A stretch of 64,000 nucleotides of DNA. It comes from Oscheius dolichura (lineage: Eukaryota; Nematoda; Chromadorea; Rhabditida; Rhabditidae). Below are positions 45,121-56,620 of this stretch, piece after piece (the stretch's first letter is position 1; every line of letters begins with the position of its first letter). The notes beneath the pieces were generated by a model. That model worked only from the letters and a program-made list of their open reading frames with translations, ran no database searches and was not told the DNA's origin. The translations under genes and the position numbers were made by a program. The stretch is from contig OW051492.1 in NCBI GenBank assembly GCA_932521035.1, forward strand, positions 5,022,001-5,086,000, in the 5' to 3' direction.

Positions 45121-48100
45121 ATGCGGCGCTGGACGCTGCTGGTCGTTCTGGTCCTGGCCACCTGGGCCCAGGACGAAGAATTCGTCTCCAAGAGAGTCTA
45201 TCTCAACACGCCGGCCTCCTTCGTCAACTTGACATCGGAGTCGTGGAAATTAACAGGTTTCTCAAGGGGGCAGACGGCTAATTTGGCGTTTAGAAGACAC
45301 AGAAGAGGTGCTGATCGCGGTACGGTTCACGTCGCGGACAGTCGTGGGAAGAGTCCTCAGCGCCAATTTCATCCGACAGGACGGCAGCCTCGAGGCGGAG
45401 GTAGGACACTCCACTTGACATACCTCAATTATTTCAGCTGATCATCTCCCTGGAGAATGCCCAGCTACAGCTGGACCTGGTCGACTCGGAGAGGAGCAGC
45501 ATCCTCATCAAGCCTCTGATAAACATCTACATGAGTCAGTCGGCCCCGGTCCTGATTATGCCCCCTTCCAGATGAGTCAGCCGAGCACAGCCTGGCCGTA
45601 AAAATCAACGCTCGCTCTCGAACACTCGTGTTTTCGGTCGAGCAGAGGTCCGAACACACTGCCGAGGTATTCCCCTCCCCACAAATAAATACAAGTCAAT
45701 CAGATAACCAAAGACGTCCAGTGGGCAGGAGCCGAGATCCTCGCCACCATCGGCGGCGGCCCGCAGGCAGTCGTCGGATGCGTCTCCCTCGTGGCTATCC
45801 AGGCCACCCAGGTCCGTCTCCCTTCTCTGAAATATATAAAAATGGTTTAGCCGAGTGGACGGGGTCCTCTGGCCCATGTCATTGTCATATCCCAAAACGA
45901 GGTCGACAAATGTGAAACGGAGACGGAATGTGCACAGAGAAACTGCGGGAAGGGTACCTGCCACCCCCTGGAAGTGGCCACATGTGACTGTTTCGGAACG
46001 GGAAAAGCTGGGCCGAACTGTGCCAATGGTAAGAGTCGTTGAAATAGATAAGGAGCGGAATGTAGATCCGAAGACCGTCGAACTGAACAACAACGACGAC
46101 TCGGACTCACAACAGGCGGCCGTCGTCTTTACCCCGTGGGAGGAGGACCAGAAAATAAATAGAATCGCCATGGAATTCAAGGTATCAATGGATAGGAGAC
46201 GAGAAGATGAGAGTTTTCAGTTCAAAGGGACGTACGAGGGGGTGATAATGTACGGGTCGCTGGAGGGAGGAGGCAACCTCAAGATGTACGCCGTCGGCAA
46301 TCTGGGCACCCTCGTCGTCTCGGACACCAAACCGATGAATTTCACTCTGGGTCCCCATAACAAGTGGGGATTGCTGTCGTCCCAAATGAAAAAGACAATT
46401 TCCAGTTTCCATTACGTCAGAATTCTTGTCGGCAACGACAAGCTTGATCTGTCAGTGGACGGCGTCGGCCAGACGATTCCATTGGCCGCCCCGCTTCTCT
46501 TCACCAGTCTCATCTTCGGCTCTTCCCCGCCAAACGACGGTGTGGCTGAGCTCGGCCTAACCGCGTGCCTCCGAAATGTCTACGTGGACCACCTGGATCT
46601 GCTGGAGCTACAGGCCAACAAAGATACTAGGGTAACTGTACTCGGGGCCAACTTATAGCTGATTCCAGATTTCTACTCCGAAGCCCCTCAAGCCCTGTTC
46701 CAATGTGTCCATTGTGAAGGGGTTCTCTGTCTTCCCGACCGACCTCGAATACACGGATGTCTTTCCCGACGGAAACAGCGACGACGACCAACAGGACGAC
46801 GAGCCTGTAAGAGACCCCCAACAAGAGAAGATCAACCTGTCCGGCGTGTTCGGAGGAGGAAGATGTTAGTAGCCATGTCTTTCTCATTATCCCATCATCC
46901 CTTCCAGCCAAGAGCACAATGCCATGCGAGAAGGCCCAAGAGTATCTCTGCCGGAATGGGGCCACTTGTCTCCGAGACGCCGCCCGTCCCACATGTATCT
47001 GCGCCGCTGGCTACGGTGGATCATTCTGCCAATTTTGTAAGTTTATCTAGATCCTCTGCCTGATCATCCAATCCAGCTCTTTTCCCCCGTTCTTGTGCCG
47101 AGGCCAAGCAGTTCCACCGTCTGCCCGAGGGGCCGACCCGGTTGGATGTCGACAGTTCTGGTGACCTGTCCATGTCGGTGGCCAAGTGCAAAGACGGGAC
47201 GACGACGATCCCCCACGATATGCCGGCGAACACGGTGATCCGAGCGGCAGAAGAGCCCAAACACGGCCTGTTCCTGCTCTCTTACATGGATTTCTCGCCA
47301 GCCAAACTGGAGAGACTCATCGGTCATTCCGGGACATGTCGCCAGCAGATCAACTACAAGTGCAACCACGCCCCACTACAGTATGCTCTCTTATTTCTCC
47401 ACCCATTATTATTTTTCTAGCTTCTCTGACAAGAGGACCTGGTTCCGAGTAGCTTCCAAAAATGCCACCTTCATGCAATTGGGAGCAGTTCCCCACGGGT
47501 GTCAGTGCATCGACGTCGGATGTGCAAACCAGGGTAAGGGTGGATAGGCCACATGCTCAACGTGTTCCAGGCCGTTGTAATTGTGACGCAGGTATTATCG
47601 GGACGGATGAAGGAGTCCTCCAAGGGAAACAGGCGGGTATCACGTCAGTGGTGGCCCTCCACAGGGAGGGAGACGTCAGCGGTGACATGACCATCTCGGC
47701 CCTCGAATGTACCGGATTCGTCTCGGAGACCAACGCTATCCGTTTCCAAAAGCCCGGCTCATATTTGTTGGGGGAGTGGAATGAGAGTACCCTGTCTCTC
47801 CAATTCCGGACAGCCGACACTTCGGCAACTTTGTTTGTTGTGAACAAGAGAGAGAAGCGAGTAGTGCAGGTGGAGTTGTTGGATGGACACACGATGAAAG
47901 TGATCACGGACGAGGGAGACATGGTAATCGAGTCACAGGCCAAGTGAGGGAGACCCTTAGAAGATGGGTAAAGTATATTTGAGGTTGAACGATACGAGAT
48001 GGCATCTGCTGGTGGTCGAATGGGCCGCGGAGGAGCTTCGGGTCTCGGTGGATGCCTCTTCCTCATTCAGAGAACTGAAGACAGATCCCTTCGGAAATGT

Positions 48101-51100
48101 TACCCTGGGAAATCTGGACAGGTGAGAAATCAAGTGATAGAAAACAGAATGAAGTGCAGAGGAGTAGTCGGCTGTTTCCGTTCCATCCTCCTGGGAAGCA
48201 AGACGGTCGAGTTGAAGGGCAGCATCGATGGAATCACCTTCGGCCGCTGCGACGACAGCTGCGCCACGATGTCCTGCCACAACGGAGCGGAATGCCGAGA
48301 GAACTTCGCCACCGGCCTGGCCCAGTGCACCTGTAAATATCCCCGTCTCCACTCTGGGGCGGACTGTTCCCACGGTACTCCTCTCCCCTCCCACAGATAT
48401 CTTCTCCCTTCAGACATCAACTCGGACAGCTCGGTCTCCTTCCATGGAGGATTCCTCAAATTCGAAGACCTTTCCTCTGCTCTGACTGCCTCCTGGCTGC
48501 TCTCCTTCCGAACAGACCAGTCGTCTGCCCTCCTTCTCTATGTTCACGACGAAAATAACAACTTCCTCCAGGTGCCCGCTACAAACGTCTCCTATAACCG
48601 CTCCCCTTCCAGCTTCACATCCGTGACGAGGTCAACGTAACCCTCTCCCTGAACAACGGCGGAGTGATCTACAACTGCACGGTACAGGCTCCCCCAGGAA
48701 CGGAGTACAGTGACATGAGATGGATCCAGGTACAATATCTCGTCGCCCCTCTATCCCTCTCTAGGTCTACATCGACCACAGCTCTTCGGGAAGCACCTTG
48801 ACCGTGGAGGACGAGGCCTGTTCCATAAGAGCAGGGCGTCTCCCAGCCACCGAGCACCAGAAGTCCTTTTCCCACTGGTCATCCGACCTGGTCTATCCTC
48901 CGGTCGGAATTGACGACGGCCACAAAAAGTTTACCTACACTTTCATTGGAGGAGTCCAGCGGGAAGCCCGCCAAGAGTCGGAACATCTTCGCCTTCGAGC
49001 CATCTACCACTCCAAAATAGACGATCTGCTCGGTTGTGTGAGAGGAGTAAAGGTCGGGGACAGGCTACTCGATCTGAGAAGCAGAAGTAAGGAAGCCGAG
49101 GACAAAAGTCAGTATTCTGGGGAGTCTTCCTATCGTTGTTTAGCTCTGGTACAAGTCGGGTGTGATGTCAAATGCGAGACCCTCTCGTGCCTTAACGGGG
49201 GACACTGTTCCGTCGCCTGGAGGGACTTCAATCCGGGTAAGTACCAAAAGACACGCAAGTGATCTCCCTCTTCCAGAATCAACAAAGACCACCTGTGACT
49301 GTTCCCGTACCAGTTATGCAGGGCCCCAGTGTGTCCAAGGCGAGTCCATCTCCATTCGATAACAACCGACCCCCTTTCAGATGACGGTGTCATCTTTGCG
49401 CCACCACAGTCGATCAACTTTGACGTCGGGGCTATCCTCGAACGCTACGTGAACCCGTCCAGCCCGACCCAGACACTCAAATTCGCGTTCTCCGCGGAGT
49501 CCATCGGCTACCGTCAGACTCTCGCCATTCTGTACTTCAACGACTCGAGGTAACATCCCTTCTCTCCCCTCATAATGGTCGTTCCAGCGAGTTCGAAATC
49601 CTTCTCAACAAAAACGGATCTCTCCACGTGGGAATCGCCTACGCAGATGGCCGGTCGACGGTAAGGAGAGCAGGCCTCCATTGTGTATATTGTATACAAC
49701 AATTCCAGGCCATCTCCTTCAAAGGAAACTTTACTGATGGATACCGGCATTTCTTCGTGTCACGGTTTGCCAACAACACACCGACTCGAGTCTACTTGGA
49801 CGGGGTACGACAAGACATCTCCCACCGGAGTCAGGAGAGCATGACTCTGTTCCGGGCGAGGAGACTCTGGATCGGCAGACAGCGCTCCCCTCCCCGGTTC
49901 GAAACCGGTCTTCCGGCCAAGAAAGACCTCCAGGGTTGTGTATCCAGTAAGCAGAGCAACAGTCGGTGAAAGGGTTAACAATTCCAGATGTAAACCTCGA
50001 CCTCGGGGTGAACACTCTCGACCTCTGGCCCTTCTCCTACCTCGACTCGTCCGATGGCTACAGTAACCTGACCCTCCTCCAGCCTCCGGGGCAGGCCACC
50101 CGCAGCAGTTGTGCGGCCTTCCGTAATCCGAACCAGCCGGTGTCTCTGCCAAATACTGTCAGTCTGCCTGTCTGGGAGACCAACTTCAAGAGACAAGAAT
50201 ACAAACTGCAGTCCGGAGATCAGCCGGAGGACGACGGAGGCGGCCTTCCCTGTGAGTTTCCCTCCTCCTCCCTCCTGATTCCCCACCTTTAGGGCTGTTG
50301 ATCATCCTCAGTATAATCCTCCTCCTGATTTTGGCCGTGCTGATCTGCGTAGTCATTTGCCTGTGTCGCAAGGGCCACAAGGACAGTCAACCGCGTAATT
50401 CTCCCTCGTGGAAATACAGAAAAGGAGTTTCAGAAAATATGTCGCTCGACGAACGAGAGCCCCTGCGGCAGACGCAGTTCCCCCAGACTCCCCCCATCGG
50501 TTGGTCATGTCCCATTCCGCCCCTTATTCCTCTCCTTCCAGGGTCCCGCCAGCCACATTCCAACTTCTCCGTGCCCCCTCCAGATATCCAGCTGCCTACG
50601 TCTCCCCGTGCAGTGAGTTTTTCCCTCCTCCCTCCCCAGATCAGCCCGAAATGCAAACTGAGAAAAGTATTTAGTACTCGCCTTCGGGTCGCGCGCCACT
50701 CGCGGTGGATGAAATCGCGTCGAAGATCTGAGAACTCTCCTGTAAAATATAGACTCACTGCCTGATGAATAAATTATTTATTTTTTGGTCTTTTGAGTGG
50801 CGCGCGACTCGTGGTCAGGGCTGGCACTAAATAGTTTTCTTTCCGAACGGAACGGCGCCTCGGTTGCGCGAGGGGGATCTCGAGAATAAGCCTCGACTAT
50901 CGCTACTCTCGCAACCGGGAAGCCTCGCTACGACCGCCTATTACACTGCTCAGGAGGACTTCTCCGACGAGGACTTCGACAGGACGATGACGCCCGGCAG
51001 CGAGGCCCCCACCATCTTCGAGGACGAGACATCGTAAACCTCTTTATCCGAGGAGACAAGCACGTCTTTTCAGTCGGCCCACTGGATTCGACCGCTCCTC

Positions 51101-51230
51101 TCCTCAGCGCCTGTCCACCTTCCATGACAGCTCGGCCCCCGTGGGCAGTCCGCTCTACGCGCCGGACCACAAGCGACAGCCGAAACCCGTGGCGATACCG
51201 AAGCCTCCCCCCAGAACGAGCCCTGCCTAA
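45121..51230 (+). CDS. CNTNAP: CASPR/neurexin-IV-like adhesion receptor
   Basis: About 25 exons. There is a signal peptide (MRRWTLLVVLVLATWAQ). Laminin-G/LNS domains alternate with EGF modules: EGF-like Cys clusters are at about 45925-46027 (CGKGTC...CDCFG), 46925-47035 (CRNGATC...CICAAGYGG), 48250-48370 (CHNGAEC) and 49165-49330 (CLNGGHC). After the second EGF comes a fibrinogen-like module with CRQQINYKCNHAPL and PHGCQCIDVGCANQ, the hallmark of contactin-associated proteins. LNS features include DGVAELGLTACLRNVYVDHL. A membrane helix (LLIILSIILLLILAVLICVV) precedes a Pro-rich cytosolic tail ending PRTSP. It is expected at junctions or axon membranes. Unlike vertebrate CASPR, no N-terminal discoidin domain was found and there is an extra LNS/EGF pair. 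One intron has a GC donor (49340-49380). Confidence 0.88.
50613..50953 (+). other. long intron of the CASPR-like gene with inverted repeats
   Basis: 341-nt intron, phase 0 on both sides, in the cytosolic-tail coding part. It contains a 14-bp perfect inverted repeat (50688-50701 with 50795-50808) around an AT-rich loop that includes AATAAA at about 50769, and a second shorter pair (CGGTTGCG / CGCAACCG) near 50874 and 50914. Confidence 0.5.
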
Positions 51231-51275
51231 CCGGTCTCCCTTGATCTTTCGCTCAATCTCACAAATTTTATGATT

Positions 51276-51281
51276 AATAAA
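51276..51281 (+). terminator. poly(A) signal of the CASPR-like gene
   Basis: AATAAA 46 nt after the TAA stop. Confidence 0.55.
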
Positions 51282-51477
51282 AACATCTTCGATACTCCAA
51301 AGTTCACTCCGATGACGAGAAGAGGCTGCTCTTTCAGGTCAGGGGAGGAGAAGACGCCTTCTAGCCAGGTCCATCTCGTACTGCCCAATTTTCTCCAAAC
51401 CAACCATTTATTTCTTCTTGTCCTGACTGAAAAGAGATGATCCAAATTAGCAGTATTGAGCAGTGGCTCTCCGGAGG

Positions 51478-53363
51478 ATGTTGTCTCCCAATTATCTCGC
51501 TCCTTTACTACTGGTCAGCTCCTTTCTGCCCCTTCCAAACAATAAATTTCAGTTGCTGTGTTCAGGACGCCTCCATGCCGACGCCGGCTGCCTCACCCCC
51601 GTAAGTAGCCGGTCCCTCTCTTCACTCGTCCGTGTTTAGGACTGTCTCACAAAATGTTTGAATGATTCGATTCAATTCGAAGGGAACCATCATCTCCAGT
51701 CGTATAAAAAGAGAGCCGGCCAAATCTACGAAGGTAGCCACGCTGCCACCTGGTCCAAATCCCCTCATTTCAGTTATGGGACTGACGAAGGACTGTGTCT
51801 TCTACACGTTCATTTTGGGGGACACGAGCACCAATACGAGTCTGCCCAGCTGGACGAACAAATACGAGAAGACGGGGCATTGTGAGGGGAAGCGGCTGAT
51901 GCAGATGAGGACGGTAGGGAGAGAGGGTTACTGTAACGGGCACTGGGTCAGTTTAGGCCGGGATCAACCGGAGGATGGTGTTTATTGTGGATTTTATGGG
52001 CCGGAGGGTACGGATACAAAGTATCTTCGATTCTCGATCACAGAACGTCGACGGAGTACTGTACATGCTGCCTGATGTCAAGGACCGCCGTCTCCACGCC
52101 TACACCCAGCCACTCGAAAAAGGTACGCGTCCTCCTCCTCCCCAAGACGAGCCCCAGGCTACACACTGGAGAGCATCTACAACGCTAATTATCATGTTTA
52201 CGTCATCGCCAGGAACCACTATGAGTTCCGGATCTACGAGCTGACCGTCGAGATGGACATCCACCTCAATCTCGTTCCCTACCTCCGGAAAGAGTGTAAG
52301 AGTCCGTCCTCTCTGCCAACCTCCTGTATTCAGCCAGCGGCATCGACCCCACCCTACAGCCACCCTTCGAGGCGCCGGAGGTGACCGTCTTCCACGATAT
52401 AGGCATGGATCCGACTGCCACGTGGCTTAATCCAGTGCCCTATGATAAGTTCAACAAATGGTGTGGGCTAGCCTATGGGATCGAGGAGCTGCAGGAGTTC
52501 CTCAACGAGGAGGAGACTGTCAAGCTGGTGATCGCCCGCTATTTTGACAAGAATACTCGGGTCTGTTGGGTACGGGTAAACAACTCAATTGTTCAGGATA
52601 ACGAGTCATTTGTGATTGTCAGAGAGCTGGTGGATAAGGTGTGGACCAATTTCCAAAACTGGCTCTCAGAGGGACCGAATACAGTGCGGGAGGCGAGCAT
52701 AAGAGAAGAGTGCGAAAAGCAGAAGCCTGTCCGCAAGGATACGGCCTGGGGGATCGCCTTGTGGCACAAACAGAAAGCAGAGCGCTCGCTGGCCATTCCC
52801 TATATTTCCATTATGCGGGGCAACAGTCGCGGGATCAGGTTCGGGTCGTCCTCCTCGCCTCTACTGCCATTTCAGTCCTCGGCAGGGTAATGTGGCCCCA
52901 GGGTTTCGATACCTCGAGAAGAAGGGCCGGTTCAAGCTCAACAGAAAAAATGCGTGTATCGCTAATATGAACTATGTCATGCTGTACTACTACCAGATGG
53001 AGGTCGGCCCTGTCCTCCTCCGGTCAACTCTCATTTCAGGCCAATCCGTCCGGCGGCTACGGTACTCTGAATTACCATACGTACCCAACGAAGCGCTTCT
53101 TCAACGACGTCAACTTCCACCGGAGGATGGCCCCTCCCCACTCGCTCACCCACCGGCACCCTCTGAAATTTCGCAAGGGCACCGCCGAGGTCGTCGTCAG
53201 CTTCATTGGTCCGTCTTCTTCTGTCTCCTTTAACCACCCAAATTCAGGTGTGTTCCTGCCGATGGTCGCCGTCTTCGCAGTGATTGGGCTGGTCAAGTGG
53301 GTCGGGAAGATGATGAGAAAAAAGAAGAGAGGCTACTCCGACAGCCAAACCCACACCAACTGA
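51478..53363 (+). CDS. unrecognised type I membrane protein
   Basis: About nine exons with introns of about 36-43 nt join without frame breaks. The N-terminus is hydrophobic ([17 protein letters not shown]) and likely a signal peptide. A Cys-containing segment follows ([19 protein letters not shown]), then a long beta-rich ectodomain with [79 protein letters not shown] and GKGRFKL-like stretches. One membrane helix ([20 protein letters not shown]) and a short basic tail ([17 protein letters not shown]) close it. I cannot name a family. It lies between the CASPR-like gene and CDO1 and converges on CDO1 with 62 bases between stops. Confidence 0.7.
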
Positions 53364-53415
53364 GCCCCGCCCTCTCAAGGAAATCAGACAATGAATTTGC
53401 ATGGAATTTGGTTGT

Positions 53416-53421
53416 TTTATT
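53416..53421 (-). terminator. poly(A) signal of CDO1
   Basis: AATAAA on the minus strand, 4 nt beyond the CDO1 stop codon (53426-53428) and about 52 nt from the stop of the convergent membrane-protein gene. Confidence 0.5.
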
Positions 53422-53425
53422 GGGG

Positions 53426-54176
53426 TTATCCTTTGGTTTGGTCGGGCCTGATGGCGTCGAAGGGCGTCTTCTTGCTGTCCTTGCCGTCGTCGACCTTGCC
53501 GTACCTTGACCAGAAAGTGACTTGGGATACGTGTCGTTGGCCTGGAGCGGGGGTAGGGCATGTGATACAGAAAGGTACTTGTTCTCTGGTCGAAGAGGTG
53601 GCAGGTCTCGTAGGCGGGCGAGTAGATGTGGAGGGAGACGGCCGGCTCACAATGGGAGGGGTTCTCCATCCTGTGTAGTCCTAACTGGTCTGAATCGGGG
53701 GGTACTGTAGTGCCTTCTGCCCCTACCGCTCATGAAGGTCACGTCGTTCTCCTCGGCGATGCACTCCCCGATGTGTTCGAGGGGGCCGATCTTGTCCGAG
53801 GTGGGGAAGGCGAAGCGTGTCTCCAGGAGCTGTCCCTCGAGAACTTTCACGAAGCAATTCGAGTTGGAATGGTCGTGGATACTGTAGGGACTCTAATCTC
53901 AACGTAAACCGACACCTACTTGGTACACATGCCGGGTCCCCAGCAGAGGAGGAGCATGTTGTAGCGGCCATCGCCGGTGTCCACCAAATTGCGAGTGTAG
54001 CTAAAAGGTCCTGTGTGGAAGTAGGAGGATTACGGTAACTGTCTGTCGTCGAAGTGGGCGTACTTGGCCCAGTCCTGGCGCCGGCTCTTGTAGGAGAGGA
54101 GGACGTTCTCGACGTCCTCGATGGCCACGGGATCCTGGGAGAAGAGGGCTTTCAGCTGGCCGACGAGTCCGTCCAT
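53426..54176 (-). CDS. CDO1: cysteine dioxygenase
   Basis: Five exons. [67 protein letters not shown] and [20 protein letters not shown] follow cysteine dioxygenase order. The three iron ligands are present (His-x-His in IHDH and His in GLHRMEN), as are the Cys (SNCF) and Tyr (IYSP) that form the cross-linked cofactor in the animal enzyme. It oxidises cysteine to cysteine sulfinate in the cytosol, controlling cysteine level and taurine/sulfate production. The start is set at [14 protein letters not shown]; a few more residues upstream could be coding. It lies 131 bases downstream of the coiled-coil gene on the same strand. Confidence 0.93.
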
Positions 54177-54306
54177 GTCCACTTCGGAGAACTTGACGGG
54201 AAAGACAACGCGGCGGATGATGCAACAGGAGGGGCCGGTTCTTCGACTGGAAGATCCATTTCAACCCATTTGGAGGACTCTTCCCGGGGGGACAGGAATC
54301 TTTATT

Positions 54307-55069
54307 CTAATCACTGGACAGGGAGGTGTCGAGGGCCGACGAGCAGCAGCTACTGTAGGTGTCGTCGTCGGGGTCGGTCGAATAGTTCTCGTGCCATTCG
54401 AAGTCGAGGACGGCCGGGTCGACACTGCCGCCGGAAGTATCTGTACCCAATGATCTATTTCAAATCGAATAGCCCACCTTCTGCCGACGAGTACGGCTCC
54501 CAGGATATATCAGTAGTCTCCGGAGCCGGTATCTAGAGGTCTCCTCAGTTCGTGTTTTGTTCAACGACACCTACCGGTGAAGAGGGACTGTCCTCGTCAC
54601 TGCTCGGCTGGTTGAGTCTGCTCTGTGCCATCCTCGTCTCCAATTTCTGTTTCCTGTCTCTCAACTCGGTCGTGTCCATCAGAATCAGCTCATCCCAGAT
54701 GTGCTTCTAAAGGTCAACTGATCTCCACTTCCCGGAGACCAACCTTCACCGCCGAAATACCTGTTTTCATACTTTCTGTTGTGGCCAGCTCTATTTCTAG
54801 ATCGTTTTCTAGTTCCACTATCATACGTACCAGTCTTTTATGTTCCTGGCTGGTCGTGTCGAACTTTTGATCTTTCTTTATTCGAGATATCTTGTTTCTA
54901 GAACGGGAAACATCCCTGTGGGCATTGTGACTTACTGTATGGCATCACGCTCCTTTCGAAGAAACACCAGCCTCTTTTCCAATTCGGCTATTTCAAATCT
55001 CATCCGAATTTCGGCAGACGCAGTTTTTGACAATAACGAAGATGTGTGACAAGCGAAAAAACCTTCCAT
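54307..55069 (-). CDS. coiled-co­il protein with acidic disordered tail
   Basis: Five exons on the minus strand. The start is MEGFFACHTSSLLSK, with an alternative in-frame Met at 55003. A coiled coil follows (RFEIAELEKRLVFLRKERDA, then EHKRLVRMIVELENDLEIEL), then KKHIWDELILMDTTELRDRK and a Ser/Asp-rich C-terminus ending DTSLSSD. No family was recognised. The TAG stop is followed immediately by AATAAA. It begins only 82 bases after the THOC3 stop and ends 130 bases before the CDO1 start, all on one strand, which suggests an operon. Confidence 0.68.
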
Positions 55070-55151
55070 AATTGTAACCCGCGGACATAAGGAAAGATCG
55101 ATTGTATGCAAACTTTATTCTTTGATATTACGATAAGAGAAATTATGAAGA

Positions 55152-56454
55152 TCATCCAGAGAGGCCGAATATCCGTACGTCATCGTTACGAACACGAGAA
55201 TCAACAGAAGAGCAAGTGTAAGCTAGAACTAAATGGCGCGGATGCCATGCTATGGAGAAACATTCAGATTCCAGAGGTAATTCGAAGACTCTACAACGGC
55301 ATTTGGTACGAAACAAAATAGTTTAGTTTACCTTTTTCCATTATCAGCCCAAGCAATATCTATATGATGATCTTCACTGGCAGTGGCAAGCAATGTACTA
55401 TCCGCGGAAAATGAGAGAGATCTGAGAGGATAATCCATTCTGGGAACTGTTGATTCACACGTCATAGTTTCCAAATTCCATATTGTGACTAGCGCATCTG
55501 TAACAGCATTGTTTTATAGAAACCAAATAAACTGCCATTTCCACCAGTTGCCATTTTTCTTCCATCAGGTGATAATGTTAGTGCTAAAATATAAGCTTGT
55601 TGAGAGTGGGCTTGTTGGGAGTGTACCGGCTCTAGTTCGGGAATGCTAAAAAACATTATCTCGAAAAGATCCAAATTACCTTATAATTTCTACTTTTCCT
55701 GCACCAGTGGCTACAAACAAATGCTTACCGTCTGGATGACATACAATTTCTGCGGATTCTCGATTCATGTCGTGAGTCTTTATATCAAAATAACTAGTTA
55801 ATGATGTAGCCTACCTTTACTATTCCCAATGATCGGCTGTCCATTAAACTTATTTTATCATCTTTTCCTAAATACAACAGATATTTACCACACGGAGACC
55901 ATGCAATATACAAAATTGGTGCTGAAAAAATCGGCATAAGAAGAAAAAACAAAACAGGGAACCTTTTGTTGCAAGTTTCGTGTGCTTTTTAGGCTGCCTC
56001 ACATCCCACAGACAAACGGACTTATCGTCTTAAACTTTTAAAAATATTTAAACAAATGTTTGCTACCTCCAGCAGACGCAAAAACATTAGGTCCATCTGG
56101 TTGGAATGCTACCTGTAGTACAAAAAGTATTAAAAAAGAAGAGAGGATCACCTGATCAATCGAACCCTCGTGGGTAGTGGCCGTAAAATCATGCGCTAGA
56201 CGACATGAATTATCCACTTGTAACACACAAATTTTTCTTTACATAAAACGAGGAATAGAAATATCTGCTCATAGGACCTACTTATCGTTGCTTCCGACTA
56301 CGAGCCTACTGCCATCGCAATTCCATGATAATGTCTGCGCTCTATTTGCTTGAAGATCTTTTCCACGAGTTCGTTGATGGGAATTAAAATATTCTGCAGC
56401 CTCTGATCGGGTTCGGAAACGTGGAATACGAGATTTATTTAGGGCAATAGTCAT
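55152..56454 (-). CDS. THOC3: THO complex subunit 3 (WD40)
   Basis: About eight exons. The start is MTIALNKSRIPRFRTRSEAA; WD repeats are recognisable by SWNCDGSRLVVGSNDKKICV, DQVAFQPDGPNVFASAGG, LYIAWSPCGKYLLYLGKDDK, YILALTLSPDGRKMATGG and LSFSADSTLLATASEDHHID. The last exon (FSIAWHPRHLVLAY to RIFGLSG) completes the C-terminal repeat and is reached by a 43-nt intron after NGK. The THO complex couples transcription to mRNA export in the nucleus. AATAAA lies at 55114-55119 on the minus strand, about 35-45 nt before the next ATG of the downstream coiled-coil gene. Confidence 0.88.
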
Positions 56455-56620
56455 TTTTCTGAATTAAATAGTTTAGCAGCATGGTCTATACAGAAATACC
56501 TATGATTTTCAACAAAAAAAAATTCATAGAGAACTTTGTGATAGAATTTTTTAATAGTAACAAAGTAACAATCGTAGTAACAAAAGAATAAAATTGGTGA
56601 AAACTATCACAGTAAAAAAA

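Noticed and set aside
44446..45281. Short frames before the CASPR-like gene
   Set aside because: They overlap the composition boundary and the start of the CASPR-like gene in another frame; no splice support.
55106..55321. 71-codon plus-strand frame
   Set aside because: It is opposite the last THOC3 exon, whose WD-repeat ending (FSIAWHPRHLVLAY) is clearly the real coding sense.
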